Shown piece by piece: positions 36,601 to 43,492 of a DNA stretch of 61,850 nt (positions are counted from its first letter, which is position 1; the number at the start of each line of letters is the position of its first letter). Below the pieces are notes generated by a model. That model was not told the origin of the DNA. It saw nothing but the letters and a program-made list of their open reading frames with translations, and did no database searches. Both the position numbers and the translations under genes were made by a program. This DNA is from CAZCVI01 sp964502145. Lineage in GTDB: Bacteria > Acidobacteriota > Aminicenantia > UBA2199. The stretch lies in assembly GCA_964502145.1 (NCBI GenBank), contig CAZCVI010000040.1:1-61850 (forward strand). Reading direction: 5' to 3'.

Positions 36601-36975
36601 TTTGAGGAGTTCGGTGATAAGGAAAATCTTGTTCGGACCTATTTACGATTAGCCACGAGTTATGAAAAGAATTTAGAGAATCCCATTGCCATCCAATGGT
36701 ATGATAAAAGTTTTACCCTGTCAAAAGAGATGAAAGATTTTAAAAGCATGGTTTATTTTCTGACCCAAAAGAGTCTCCTGCTTTTTAAAATGGAAAAATA
36801 CCCGGAGGCTTTTTTGAATATCATTTCAGCCATCACTTTTGCCGAAAAGGAAGTTCCGCATTCTCTTAAAATCGTTCAAGATCATTTAAACTACTTCTAT
36901 TTTAAATTGGGTGCAGAAAAATCGCGTGAGATACTGAACTCAATATATACGAAACCGACAGAGGGTGGCCTTTAA
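33634..36975 (+). CDS. CHAT protease - STAND NTPase - TPR protein
   Basis: A 1113-residue cytoplasmic protein of three modules. The CHAT (caspase-like) domain spans about 190-460 with its catalytic pair His327 in VHFLGHGG and Cys367 in FFLTSCLTD. The STAND NTPase follows, with Walker A VKGIGGIGKSAF (517-528), a Walker B-like MHMFLVLENVEQLL and the sensor VVGTRDS. The C-terminal about 200 residues form TPR repeats (KARIFQDLGKMFDNKQDYTE, AIQWYQKSAAIFEEFGD). The N-terminal 190 residues are unassigned. In related proteins ligand binding by the repeats triggers STAND oligomerisation and activates the protease; many belong to abortive-infection defences. All key residues are intact. Confidence 0.9.
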   Translation: MNYEEKIIKGKINQIISDIKKINGDKAFHFALADELDSGELNMVNLMAVHPEVFSLGYFHSLSPENQQKVFQSEELEKNEWAVFREYADFLESRGITEKLVHSYPLSFPNSLLPNTYHCFIAFFQHEEKFFFKRKFKGHTLEKEIDLFKLEKIGKEYRRSLENKESHSIDSDFQRLGNQLFHLFLEDEFIAQGLKRIYIDIPVAIAWAPHRQIFEDLPFEIFYSETYHFLLTQKSIPVIRTFSDAPAPPSHIFHSPFKLLVIISNPLGLDESQQINVEKEKRIFYKNLDPLVYEGKLEIDVIDLAAHDQITSKLRCNHFDAVHFLGHGGEEGILLESTNGQPEWVSCAQFASLFTGADIRLFFLTSCLTDANTVANQYSSTVRELRKVGIPIVVGMRQPLTFKAAEILIREFYLGFFQSSTLTLLDAFTQALNKIAFDSHPQIATNAFIPSLYMPVDWEPFGWDEKKQTNEQLALRYYKFDSLGNLKNHTTGCYGREDELRQTKRALQNSNHRILIVKGIGGIGKSAFIYRLCRDLYSDYNHFFVKEFRTETMDKDYDIHSFFAEFNEVLVRNGDSSLQQKMAGGKETYETKAICKHIASAVERMHMFLVLENVEQLLLRGEDGKFRFKDHHFLDLVEALLNSTSCIRLVVGTRDSFECPTFENTPALKYETLLAPILSNEHIGSIAVEADPDMAREKREVLIQYSGGYPLLIQLMAKPRVKIAEIQEMDMDTFSRAASNDKLQKVFEYLEQKLREPERKALFSLSFTVLPFDRGLVEKCIDKKDVDQFLQFPVFHEHSTAALYSIPTIIARYFIETYGDRYGKKAIGKIHKTYADYYRQILEDFFSGKLLPGSLQKFLIINGSHIPDRLIKLVIYHYLEAHDYKNARDVTIRAAKILLDTGSAPFLEFILITLKEKIKAPDTEVDFHLAEVSNELYKFDRSQELYLSLIDRMESEEKKARIFQDLGKMFDNKQDYTEAIQWYQKSAAIFEEFGDKENLVRTYLRLATSYEKNLENPIAIQWYDKSFTLSKEMKDFKSMVYFLTQKSLLLFKMEKYPEAFLNIISAITFAEKEVPHSLKIVQDHLNYFYFKLGAEKSREILNSIYTKPTEGGL

Positions 36976-37067
36976 AATTCAGAAAAAAAGATACAGCCAA
37001 GAATATTTCAATAACTCCCAGGCCACAGCAATACCTTCAGAATATCTATCCATGTTTCCATCTTCCC

Positions 37068-37113
37068 ATCCTGGTCATCCTTTCATCCCACGCATCACGG
37101 TTCAGAAACTTTC
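37068..37113. repeat. 46-bp dispersed repeat, copy 1
   Basis: CATCCTGGTCATCCTTTCAT then CCCACGCATCACGGTTCAGA recurs at 39580-39625 with one or two changes. Both copies lie just downstream of genes (here the CHAT gene, there mnmG/ParE). Function unknown. Confidence 0.75.
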
Positions 37114-37115
37114 TG

Positions 37116-37268
37116 CTATACTATTTCTTTAATATATGATTCAGTCCTGTTTATGAACGTTTCCGTTTTATCCAGGCTGTAAGTAGACAGATCACGCCGT
37201 GTTTCTTCCAGCAATTTCTTTCCTTCATCATAGTAACGGGTCGGCGGGACGTGTCCTTGCAAAGAAGA
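37116..37268 (-). other. 50-codon open extension after the XRE gene's TGA
   Basis: Directly after the TGA at 37269-37271 the same minus-strand frame stays open for 50 codons to TAG at 37116, reading SSLQGHVPPTRYYDEGKKLL and EETRRDLSTYSLDKTETFIN. The composition looks protein-like. It may be the C-terminal part of an older, longer gene, or a fragment of another gene fused by chance. I do not recognise the family. Confidence 0.35.
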
Positions 37269-37661
37269 TCATTTGGTTTTTATTATTGCCGGGTTATCCA
37301 CCTTAAATTTATGAAAATACCTCAAAACTTCATAACGGAGTAATGGTGTGGCCAACATGCCTGCCAATAACTCTTTCATTTCTGCTTCGCTTGCAAAGAT
37401 ATCTACCGGGGAAGGGGCGGTTTCCTTTTGAAACATGGTCCCATTACCGCAAATTAACCAATTTAATGAGAGATTGAAGCGTTTTACCAGTATATTTAAA
37501 ATCGCGGGCCCTGGAAAGGTTTCACCCCGTTCATATTTACGATAACTCGCTCCTGCCAAGCCCAAATGTGCCGCGAACTCGTCCTTGGAAAGTTTTAACT
37601 GCTCCCGGAACTGTTTGAACCGAACCATACACTTTTTTCTAATATGTTTATCTTTCTCCAT
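37269..37661 (-). CDS. XRE-family helix-turn-helix regulator
   Basis: A 130-residue protein; ATG 37661 is chosen because a GGAGG lies 10 bases upstream. The DNA-binding domain covers residues about 10-70: FKQFREQLKLSKDEFAAHLG is followed by LAGASYRKYERGETFPG, the helix-turn-helix with recognition helix. LSLNWLICGNG matches the end of phage-repressor-type XRE domains. The C-terminal part (EAEMKELLAGMLATPLL) may dimerise. The 21-bp tandem array lies about 220 bp upstream and could contain its operators. It may control nearby toxin-antitoxin or CHAT genes; this is unproven. Confidence 0.8.
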   Translation of the reverse strand: MEKDKHIRKKCMVRFKQFREQLKLSKDEFAAHLGLAGASYRKYERGETFPGPAILNILVKRFNLSLNWLICGNGTMFQKETAPSPVDIFASEAEMKELLAGMLATPLLRYEVLRYFHKFKVDNPAIIKTK

Positions 37662-37884
37662 TAAATACAAAACCTCCATTGTTTTGAGCATAAAACTCTG
37701 CTCAAAGTATATATTACGCGTTTGCACTGGGAAAGTTTCAAATAAAATATCCCTATCATGGAAAGAAATATCCTAGATAAGAACAAATTATCCCTAACAG
37801 GGACAATTTCTACCGCATTACGACTATTTAATACCGCATCACGGTAAGAATCGTCCCTATTAAGGACGGATTGTTCCTTGTTGC

Positions 37885-38031
37885 GGTATGATTTGTTCTC
37901 AATGCGGTATGAATCTTCCCTGATAAGGTATGCATTCTCCGTGATATGGTATGCATTCTCCGTAATAAGGTATGCATTCTCCGTGATACGGTATGCATTC
38001 TCCGTGATATGGTGTGCTTTCTCCGCTTGGC
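37885..38031. repeat. 21-bp tandem array upstream of the XRE gene
   Basis: Seven consecutive 21-bp units, most starting GGTATGCATTCTCCGTGATA (for example 37927, 37948, 37969, 37990), with more diverged units at 37885, 37906 and 38011 and decayed units further left to about 37840. ATGCAT is a palindrome within each central unit. The long minus-strand frame with ITENAY repeats is produced by the 21-bp period. Confidence 0.88.
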
Positions 38032-38126
38032 GGTAAATTTTTACTTTTTTGCAGAGAACCATCGATTCCCTACAAGTATAAATGGCCCCCAAAACACCGC
38101 CTATAGGTGTTACCTTTTTAAATCAT

Positions 38127-38525
38127 TTACAGATGATTATATTGGATTGATAGCTCTTTTGAACTGGCTAGTTTTTGATCTGAAGTAATCAAAGTTAATG
38201 AATAAACCGATGCGGTTGCTGCAATGAATCGGTCCGCTGGATCTTGGTGAGGCAATAGAAGTCTCCGACTTTCTATGGCTATTTCACTGTTAATGGGTAT
38301 TTCTTTTAACGGTGTCTTATAGATCGCCCTATTGAGAAAGTCTTCAACGGAGTTGTCAATTGAAATTCTCTTTTTTTCCAAAAGCATCAGAAATTCCCAA
38401 ACAGATATGGAGGATATGAATAATTCATTGGAGCTATCTAGTAATATGGAGGCGACCTTTTTAGAGAGTTTTTCTGTCTCTAACACACTCCATATCCAGA
38501 TGTGGGTGTCTATCAGGTATCTCAC
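38127..38525 (-). CDS. VapC/PIN-domain ribonuclease toxin
   Basis: A 132-residue protein. GTG 38525 is chosen as start because GGGAGG precedes it and it overlaps the antitoxin's stop (GTGA). It opens VRYLIDTHIWIWSV with the first catalytic Asp, continues with ISSISVWEFLMLLEK (Glu), and ends with QDPADRFIAATA and LITSDQKL, giving the full acidic set of PIN ribonucleases. VapC toxins cut tRNA or rRNA. Unlike the VapC at 31361 this copy is intact. Confidence 0.88.
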   Translation of the reverse strand: MRYLIDTHIWIWSVLETEKLSKKVASILLDSSNELFISSISVWEFLMLLEKKRISIDNSVEDFLNRAIYKTPLKEIPINSEIAIESRRLLLPHQDPADRFIAATASVYSLTLITSDQKLASSKELSIQYNHL

Positions 38526-38749
38526 GAGGATAATACCTCCCATTCATGTTCCTCAACCACTGGCGACACAATATCCCCAAGAATCCTTCCCGTTCCCGAA
38601 AGTGAACCCATCCATTGGGAAGGTATTGGTTTTTTTTTATGAAATGTCATAATTTTTTTGATGTCTTCCTGCAATTTCAGTTGATCGTGGTACTCCCATT
38701 GACTGATTATTCCAATGACTTTTTTGTAATCGGATTGTTCTACTATCAT
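38522..38749 (-). CDS. Putative antitoxin of the VapC pair
   Basis: A 75-residue protein with GGAG 8 bases before ATG 38749. It reads MIVEQSDYKKVIGIISQWEY and later SGTGRILGDIVSPVVEEHEW with an acidic tail. The position right before and overlapping vapC and the C-terminal EEHEWEVL point to an antitoxin; the N-terminal half looks helical and I cannot fix the DNA-binding family. Confidence 0.6.
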   Translation of the reverse strand: MIVEQSDYKKVIGIISQWEYHDQLKLQEDIKKIMTFHKKKPIPSQWMGSLSGTGRILGDIVSPVVEEHEWEVLSS

Positions 38750-38985
38750 TTTTTCACTCCGTCGTCCACGCATACTGTTTATGGGGAACTATTTCTAAAA
38801 GTTTCCCTTTTTTCATGCAAGAACTTTCTCGGCTGGTTATGCGTTTTTTGTGTTTCATACTATTATTATATTATTAAAAGGCCAAAATTTCAATATTAAA
38901 AAAAACCAGGCCGCTTAATCTTTATCACTGCTTCCACTTCATCGGTTGTGACGAAAGTACAATGGCTGAAGGAGGAGGAAAGGAG

Positions 38986-39014
38986 TTGCCAAAAAGATAT
39001 TTTGATATTATAAT
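38986..39014 (+). promoter_or_regulatory. Promoter of the ParDE-like module, possibly leaderless
   Basis: TTGCCA at 38986, a 17-bp spacer and TATAAT at 39009-39014. The antitoxin ATG begins only 7 bp after the -10 box, about where transcription would start, and no ribosome site precedes it, so the mRNA may be leaderless. Confidence 0.55.
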
Positions 39015-39020
39015 AGAGTT

Positions 39021-39242
39021 ATGAGAACAAAAGAACTTTCAAAGATACTTGAATTGAGCGTTGCCCAGCGACTTTTAATAATGGGACAGATTTGGGATAG
39101 TATTGTGGACAATCCCGATTCTATTTCATTAACTGCCGCTCAACAGCATGAACTGGATATACGGTTAAAATCGTATTATGAAAATCCAAAAGCGGGTCAG
39201 TCTTGGGAAAGTGTCAAGAAGGAGCTTCTGGCCAACCCGTGA
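39021..39242 (+). CDS. Addiction-module antitoxin of ParE-type pair
   Basis: A 73-residue protein matching the addiction-module component family (TIGR02574-like): ELSVAQRLLIMGQIWDSIVD near the start, then AAQQHELDIRLKSYYENP and a closing QSWESVKKELL. These are antitoxins of RelE/ParE-fold toxins. The stop overlaps the toxin GTG (GTGA). Confidence 0.85.
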   Translation: MRTKELSKILELSVAQRLLIMGQIWDSIVDNPDSISLTAAQQHELDIRLKSYYENPKAGQSWESVKKELLANP

Positions 39243-39541
39243 AATACAACATCATTATTCGCCCCGATGCAAAAAAAGATTTGGGTGATTCTTATCAGTG
39301 GTATCAAGATCACGTCCCCGGTTTAGGGGTAGAGTTTATGTACTGTGTGGATGAAGCTCTTGACCGAATTGTCGAAAATCCAAATTTATATCAAGAAATT
39401 TATAAAAATGTCCGCAGAGTCTTAACCCGCCGTTTTCCTTACGGAATTTTTTATATTATTGAGGGGAATGACATCATTATTCTTGCTGTGTTTCATGTCA
39501 AAAGAGATCCGCAACTTCTTAAAGAGCGAAGGTCTGAATAA
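39239..39541 (+). CDS. ParE/RelE-fold toxin
   Basis: A 100-residue protein. GTG 39239 is preferred over ATG 39203 because GGAGC lies upstream, the family starts at this point, and it couples to the antitoxin stop. It reads VKYNIIIRPDAKKDLGDSYQ, then RRVLTRRFPYGIFYIIEGND and AVFHVKRDPQLLKER, the standard ParE layout. ParE proteins poison DNA gyrase, RelE relatives cut mRNA; RRFPYGIFY favours ParE/YoeB-like but does not settle it. Confidence 0.88.
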   Translation: MKYNIIIRPDAKKDLGDSYQWYQDHVPGLGVEFMYCVDEALDRIVENPNLYQEIYKNVRRVLTRRFPYGIFYIIEGNDIIILAVFHVKRDPQLLKERRSE

Positions 39542-39579
39542 AAACTTTCAGAACATCTCTCCACTCTTCCAACCACAAC

Positions 39580-39625
39580 ATCCTGGTCATCCTATCATCC
39601 CACGCATCACGGTTCAGAAACTTTA
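39580..39625. repeat. 46-bp dispersed repeat, copy 2
   Basis: Same sequence as 37068-37113. It overlaps the last seven codons of mnmG (minus strand), whose C-terminus NNKVSEP is encoded partly by the repeat. Confidence 0.7.
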
Positions 39626-41439
39626 TTATTCTTGTTCATCGTCAAATAAATCGAAATCGCATTAATCGCCGCAGGCGTCACGCCCGGGACTTTTATCGCT
39701 TCTGCTAACGTCGCTGGACGCAGTCGCGCTAACTTCTGCCGAATCTCCGTTGACAAACCACTGATTTTAAAATAATCCAACTCTTCCCCTAAACGAACTT
39801 TCTCTAAATTCTTGAACCGCGCTATTCCCAATTCCTGAATCTTCACGTAACCCTCGTATTTCACATTCGCTTCAATATACGAAACATCCGCTAAGGTTTT
39901 ATTCTTGATGATCGGTGCGCCATACAACTCTTCCAATTTATCAAAGGTGAACTCTGGCATCTTTAATAAATGCCGTAACGGGAAATTACGCCCATTAAAT
40001 TTGGCTTTCTCCGTGTCTAGTAACGCAATCGCACGGTGACGTTTCTTTAATTTCCGTTCCTCTTTTGCATATTGCTTCGCATCCAGCAACCCCAACTTCA
40101 ACGCATAATGCGACAACCGTTCAAACGCATTATCTTCACGCAACAAAAGCCGGTACTCGGCACGAGAAGTAAACAGACGGTAGGGTTCATCCACCCCTTT
40201 TGTGACCAAATCATCAATCATCACACCTGCATAACCTTCTTCCCGACCCAGAATAAACGGTTCCTGCTCATTTATTTTTAAAACCGCATTGATCCCCGCC
40301 ATCATCCCTTGCGCTGCCGCTTCTTCATAACCGGAAGTGCCATTCACTTGCCCGGCAAAATATAGCTGGCCAATCTCTTTACTCTCCAACGTGTGTGATA
40401 ATTGCGTGGCTTTCACCGCGTCATACTCCACTGCATACGCTGGACGCATCATGACAGCACGTTCCAAACCGGGAATCGCAGTTAATATCTGCTGCTGCAC
40501 GTCCACTGGCAAACTGGAAGATAACCCATTGGCATATACCTCTTTATTATCTGTGCCTTCCGGTTCCAGATAAAAATGGTGCCTGTCCCGCTCAGGAAAC
40601 TTGACAATCTTATCCTCGATCGACGGACAATACCGCGGCCCCACTCCTTCAATCACACCGGAATACAACGGCGATAAATGAAGATTATCATTAATTACTT
40701 TTTTTACCCCTGGCGACGTGTGACCCAGATAACACACCACCTTGTTCTTCACTTTAAATGTGGTGAACATGGAAAAAGGAGTGGGTGGTTCATCCCCAGG
40801 CTGCGGATCAAAGATTTCCCACTGAATCGAATCCCGATGCAAGCGCATGGGCGTACCCGTCTTTAAACGCATGGTGGCAAAACCCAGTTTCTTAATGTTC
40901 TCCGCTAAATGAGTGGACGCTGGTTCATTGGTGCGACCTGCTTCATATATGGTATTGCCAATATAAATCTTGCCATTTAAAAATGTTCCCGACGTGATAA
41001 TCACTGCATCTGCTTCCAAGTGATTTCCTTCTAATAATGCCACGCCTACCACCCGGTTGTGCTTCAGCAGGATTTCAGTGACCACGGATTGATAAATCTT
41101 TAAATTGGGAGTGTTCTCCAGGAAGCGTTTCATGAAATTACGATAGGCAATCTTATCATTTTGCGTTCGTGTCGCACGCACTGCTGGGCCCTTGCTGCGA
41201 TTTAATACTTTAAAATGAATGCCAGTCACATCGGCGGCTCGTGGCATGATACCACCCAATGCATCAATCTCCATCACTAAATGCCCCTTGGCTATGCCTC
41301 CCACTGAAGGATTACAGGACATCTGACCGATACTTTCCAAATGAATGGTGATGAGTATCGCTTCACAACCCATCTTGGAAACAGCATACGCTGCTTCTAT
41401 TCCCGCATGACCCGCTCCGATGATGATCACTCGCTTCAT
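39607..41439 (-). CDS. mnmG: tRNA uridine 5-carboxymethylaminomethyl modification enzyme MnmG (GidA)
   Basis: A 610-residue FAD enzyme; ATG 41439 is chosen since MKRVIIIGAGHAGIEAAYAV is the conserved dinucleotide-binding start and AGGA lies upstream. Conserved segments follow: SIGQMSCNPSVGGIAKGHL, GPAVRATRTQNDK, LKTGTPMRLHR and YFAGQVNGTSGYEEAAAQG. With MnmE it installs the cmnm5 group on wobble U34 of several tRNAs. The C-terminal helical domain ends early within repeat copy 2. It follows mnmE by 49 bp. Confidence 0.97.
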   Translation of the reverse strand: MKRVIIIGAGHAGIEAAYAVSKMGCEAILITIHLESIGQMSCNPSVGGIAKGHLVMEIDALGGIMPRAADVTGIHFKVLNRSKGPAVRATRTQNDKIAYRNFMKRFLENTPNLKIYQSVVTEILLKHNRVVGVALLEGNHLEADAVIITSGTFLNGKIYIGNTIYEAGRTNEPASTHLAENIKKLGFATMRLKTGTPMRLHRDSIQWEIFDPQPGDEPPTPFSMFTTFKVKNKVVCYLGHTSPGVKKVINDNLHLSPLYSGVIEGVGPRYCPSIEDKIVKFPERDRHHFYLEPEGTDNKEVYANGLSSSLPVDVQQQILTAIPGLERAVMMRPAYAVEYDAVKATQLSHTLESKEIGQLYFAGQVNGTSGYEEAAAQGMMAGINAVLKINEQEPFILGREEGYAGVMIDDLVTKGVDEPYRLFTSRAEYRLLLREDNAFERLSHYALKLGLLDAKQYAKEERKLKKRHRAIALLDTEKAKFNGRNFPLRHLLKMPEFTFDKLEELYGAPIIKNKTLADVSYIEANVKYEGYVKIQELGIARFKNLEKVRLGEELDYFKISGLSTEIRQKLARLRPATLAEAIKVPGVTPAAINAISIYLTMNKNNKVSEP

Positions 41440-41488
41440 GTTTTTTTTCCTAACTTCATCGCTTCCTAACTTCCGAATTTCCTTCTTT

Positions 41489-42877
41489 TTATTTCCCGAT
41501 GCAGAATTGGGAGAAGATTTGCTGTAAGATGTCGTCTGGCGTGATTTCACCCATTAAACTACCGATGATAGCCAGCGCACGACGAATCTCCTCGGCGATT
41601 AACTCCGGTTGACTGCCCTGAACCCCAACCATCTGCGCTGCTCGACCCAATACAACGTTTAACTCTTCTAATGCGCCACGCTGTCGTTGATTGATCGTGA
41701 ATTCCGCTTCCTTGTCTTTTACTTCGCTGACCAATCCCTTTAAAAATGCAGTGATCGTTTCAATGTGCAGGTGTTCTTTGACTGAAATCCCCACTACATG
41801 TTCACCGGGAAACGTATTTAATATTTCTATGGGCACTGATTGCGCAATTTTATCCAATTTGTTGACTACTATCAGTTTGCGTTTCTTCTGGATACGCTCG
41901 TAAAGGTCCACGTCCACCGCATCCAATGGTAAAGAACCATCCACCATCACAATTACTGCATCGCCACTTTCTACCTGCGCCAAACTGCGCTGCATTCCTA
42001 ACTTTTCAATACTATCCTGACTGTTTTGATTGATACCAGCCACATCTACTATTTCAATCGGGAAACCGTCAATATATAACTTCTCGCGGATGAAATCACG
42101 CGTCGTGCCCGGAATATCCGAGATAATCGAACGCTCTTCCATTAATAACGTGTTGAATAACGAGGATTTCCCCACATTCACCTTGCCCACGATCACTACA
42201 CTTAACCCTTTGTTCAATAATTCGTTAAAGCGCGCATTGGCTAACAACGTTTCCACACGTTTTAATGGGGCGATGATCTCTTGACGAATAGATATCTCAT
42301 CGAAGAACTGATCCTCTTCAAATTCAATTCTAGTTTCGATCCGTACCCCCAGGTTCACCAGTTCTGCTTTTAATGCTTGCATAAAAGAGGACAAGCGACC
42401 TTCCAAACTGCCAAAAGACATGTGCGCATAATAGCGGGAATTCGCATCGATCAATTCTTTTACCGCCTCTGCTTGCACCAGGTCCATTTTTCCGTTTTTA
42501 TACGCACGATAAGTAAACTCCCCCGGCAATGCCAGACGAATCTCAGTCGGCGCGATTCTGAGGATCACATTTAAGACTTCTTCTACCAGGAACGGATTGG
42601 AATGGATGGAAATTTCAGCCACATCTTCTCCCGTGTAACTGTGGGGACCTTTGAAGAAAACCACCAGACATTCATCGATCCGTTTGTCGCCATCTTTAAC
42701 AAAGGAGTAAAAGACCCGGCGCGGTTTCAGCAGTTTTGGGCATTTTTCCAAGACCGCGTGTAACACCGCGCCGGTTTTCGCACCTGAAATGCGTATTACG
42801 GCAATACCACCCCGCCCTAACGGGGTGGCTAACGCCGCTATCGTTGCAAAATCAAAACTATTCACCAGACACGACAA
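41489..42877 (-). CDS. mnmE: tRNA modification GTPase MnmE (TrmE)
   Basis: A 462-residue protein with the N-terminal folate-binding domain (DFATIAALATPLGRGGIAVIR), helical domain and inserted GTPase: G1 GKVNVGKSSLFN (231-242), G2/G3 DIPGTTRDF and DVAGIN, G4 NKLD. The C-terminal C-x-G-K motif is present (FCIGK). Two consensus changes are seen: Val233 for the usual Pro in GxPNxGKS, and DVAG for DTAG. Length is normal. It starts one base after jag stops (43-45 kb operon), giving tight coupling. Confidence 0.97.
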   Translation of the reverse strand: MSCLVNSFDFATIAALATPLGRGGIAVIRISGAKTGAVLHAVLEKCPKLLKPRRVFYSFVKDGDKRIDECLVVFFKGPHSYTGEDVAEISIHSNPFLVEEVLNVILRIAPTEIRLALPGEFTYRAYKNGKMDLVQAEAVKELIDANSRYYAHMSFGSLEGRLSSFMQALKAELVNLGVRIETRIEFEEDQFFDEISIRQEIIAPLKRVETLLANARFNELLNKGLSVVIVGKVNVGKSSLFNTLLMEERSIISDIPGTTRDFIREKLYIDGFPIEIVDVAGINQNSQDSIEKLGMQRSLAQVESGDAVIVMVDGSLPLDAVDVDLYERIQKKRKLIVVNKLDKIAQSVPIEILNTFPGEHVVGISVKEHLHIETITAFLKGLVSEVKDKEAEFTINQRQRGALEELNVVLGRAAQMVGVQGSQPELIAEEIRRALAIIGSLMGEITPDDILQQIFSQFCIGK

Positions 42878-43492
42878 TCATCTTTTCTTTTTTATAGTAA
42901 TGACCTTTTGAAAACTGTCCCCGGCACTAATGGATTCCAGGTCGTTGTATTTATTGATGGTCATATGAATAATACGCCGTTCAAATGGGTTTAACTCTTT
43001 CAAACGGACCGCTTTCCCGCTTTTTCGCACCGTGCGCGCGTACTGATGGGCCAGATGACTCAACTCGTACTCCCGGTTCTTGCGGAACTTTTCACATTCG
43101 CAGAAAATTTTCTTGCCTACTTCATCCGAATATAAACGGTTAAGCAGATATTGGACCGCATTTAACAGGTTCCCGTTCTTGAATAACATCAGTCGATAAT
43201 CATCGCCTTTAAAATCCACTTTAAAAAAACCTTTGCCCGTGGCCGTGCTAAAGGTCAGGTTCAAGCCCATTGATTTAAGCAACAATTTGAGGAAATCCCC
43301 GAACTCAGTCTCTTCATTACCATCGGAACTCCAGGCTTTGATATAAATCTCTCTCTGGCTGTGCCCGAAATAACGGGTTTTTTCCGTGATAATTTCATAC
43401 TTGATATTCTCTTCATCGGTATTGAACTCAGCAGCAGCCATAGCAATGGCCTCTTTCAATGAACTTGAAGAAAACTCTCGTTTTAGACTCAT
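42878..43492 (-). CDS. jag: Jag/KhpB RNA-binding protein
   Basis: A 204-residue protein with the Jag N-terminal domain (SSSSLKEAIAMAAAEFNTDE), a KH domain (about 75-130) and a C-terminal R3H domain (LNPFERRIIHMTINKYNDLE). Jag/KhpB binds RNA and is regularly encoded after yidC. The KH GxxG loop is not obvious (LMLFKNGNLLNAV), a mild deviation. The start overlaps the yidC stop by 4 bp. Confidence 0.9.
   Translation of the reverse strand: MSLKREFSSSSLKEAIAMAAAEFNTDEENIKYEIITEKTRYFGHSQREIYIKAWSSDGNEETEFGDFLKLLLKSMGLNLTFSTATGKGFFKVDFKGDDYRLMLFKNGNLLNAVQYLLNRLYSDEVGKKIFCECEKFRKNREYELSHLAHQYARTVRKSGKAVRLKELNPFERRIIHMTINKYNDLESISAGDSFQKVITIKKKR

Noticed and set aside
37661..38092. Minus-strand frame with ITENAY repeats
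   Set aside because: Produced by the 21-bp array; it overlaps the XRE regulator's upstream region and lacks a ribosome site.
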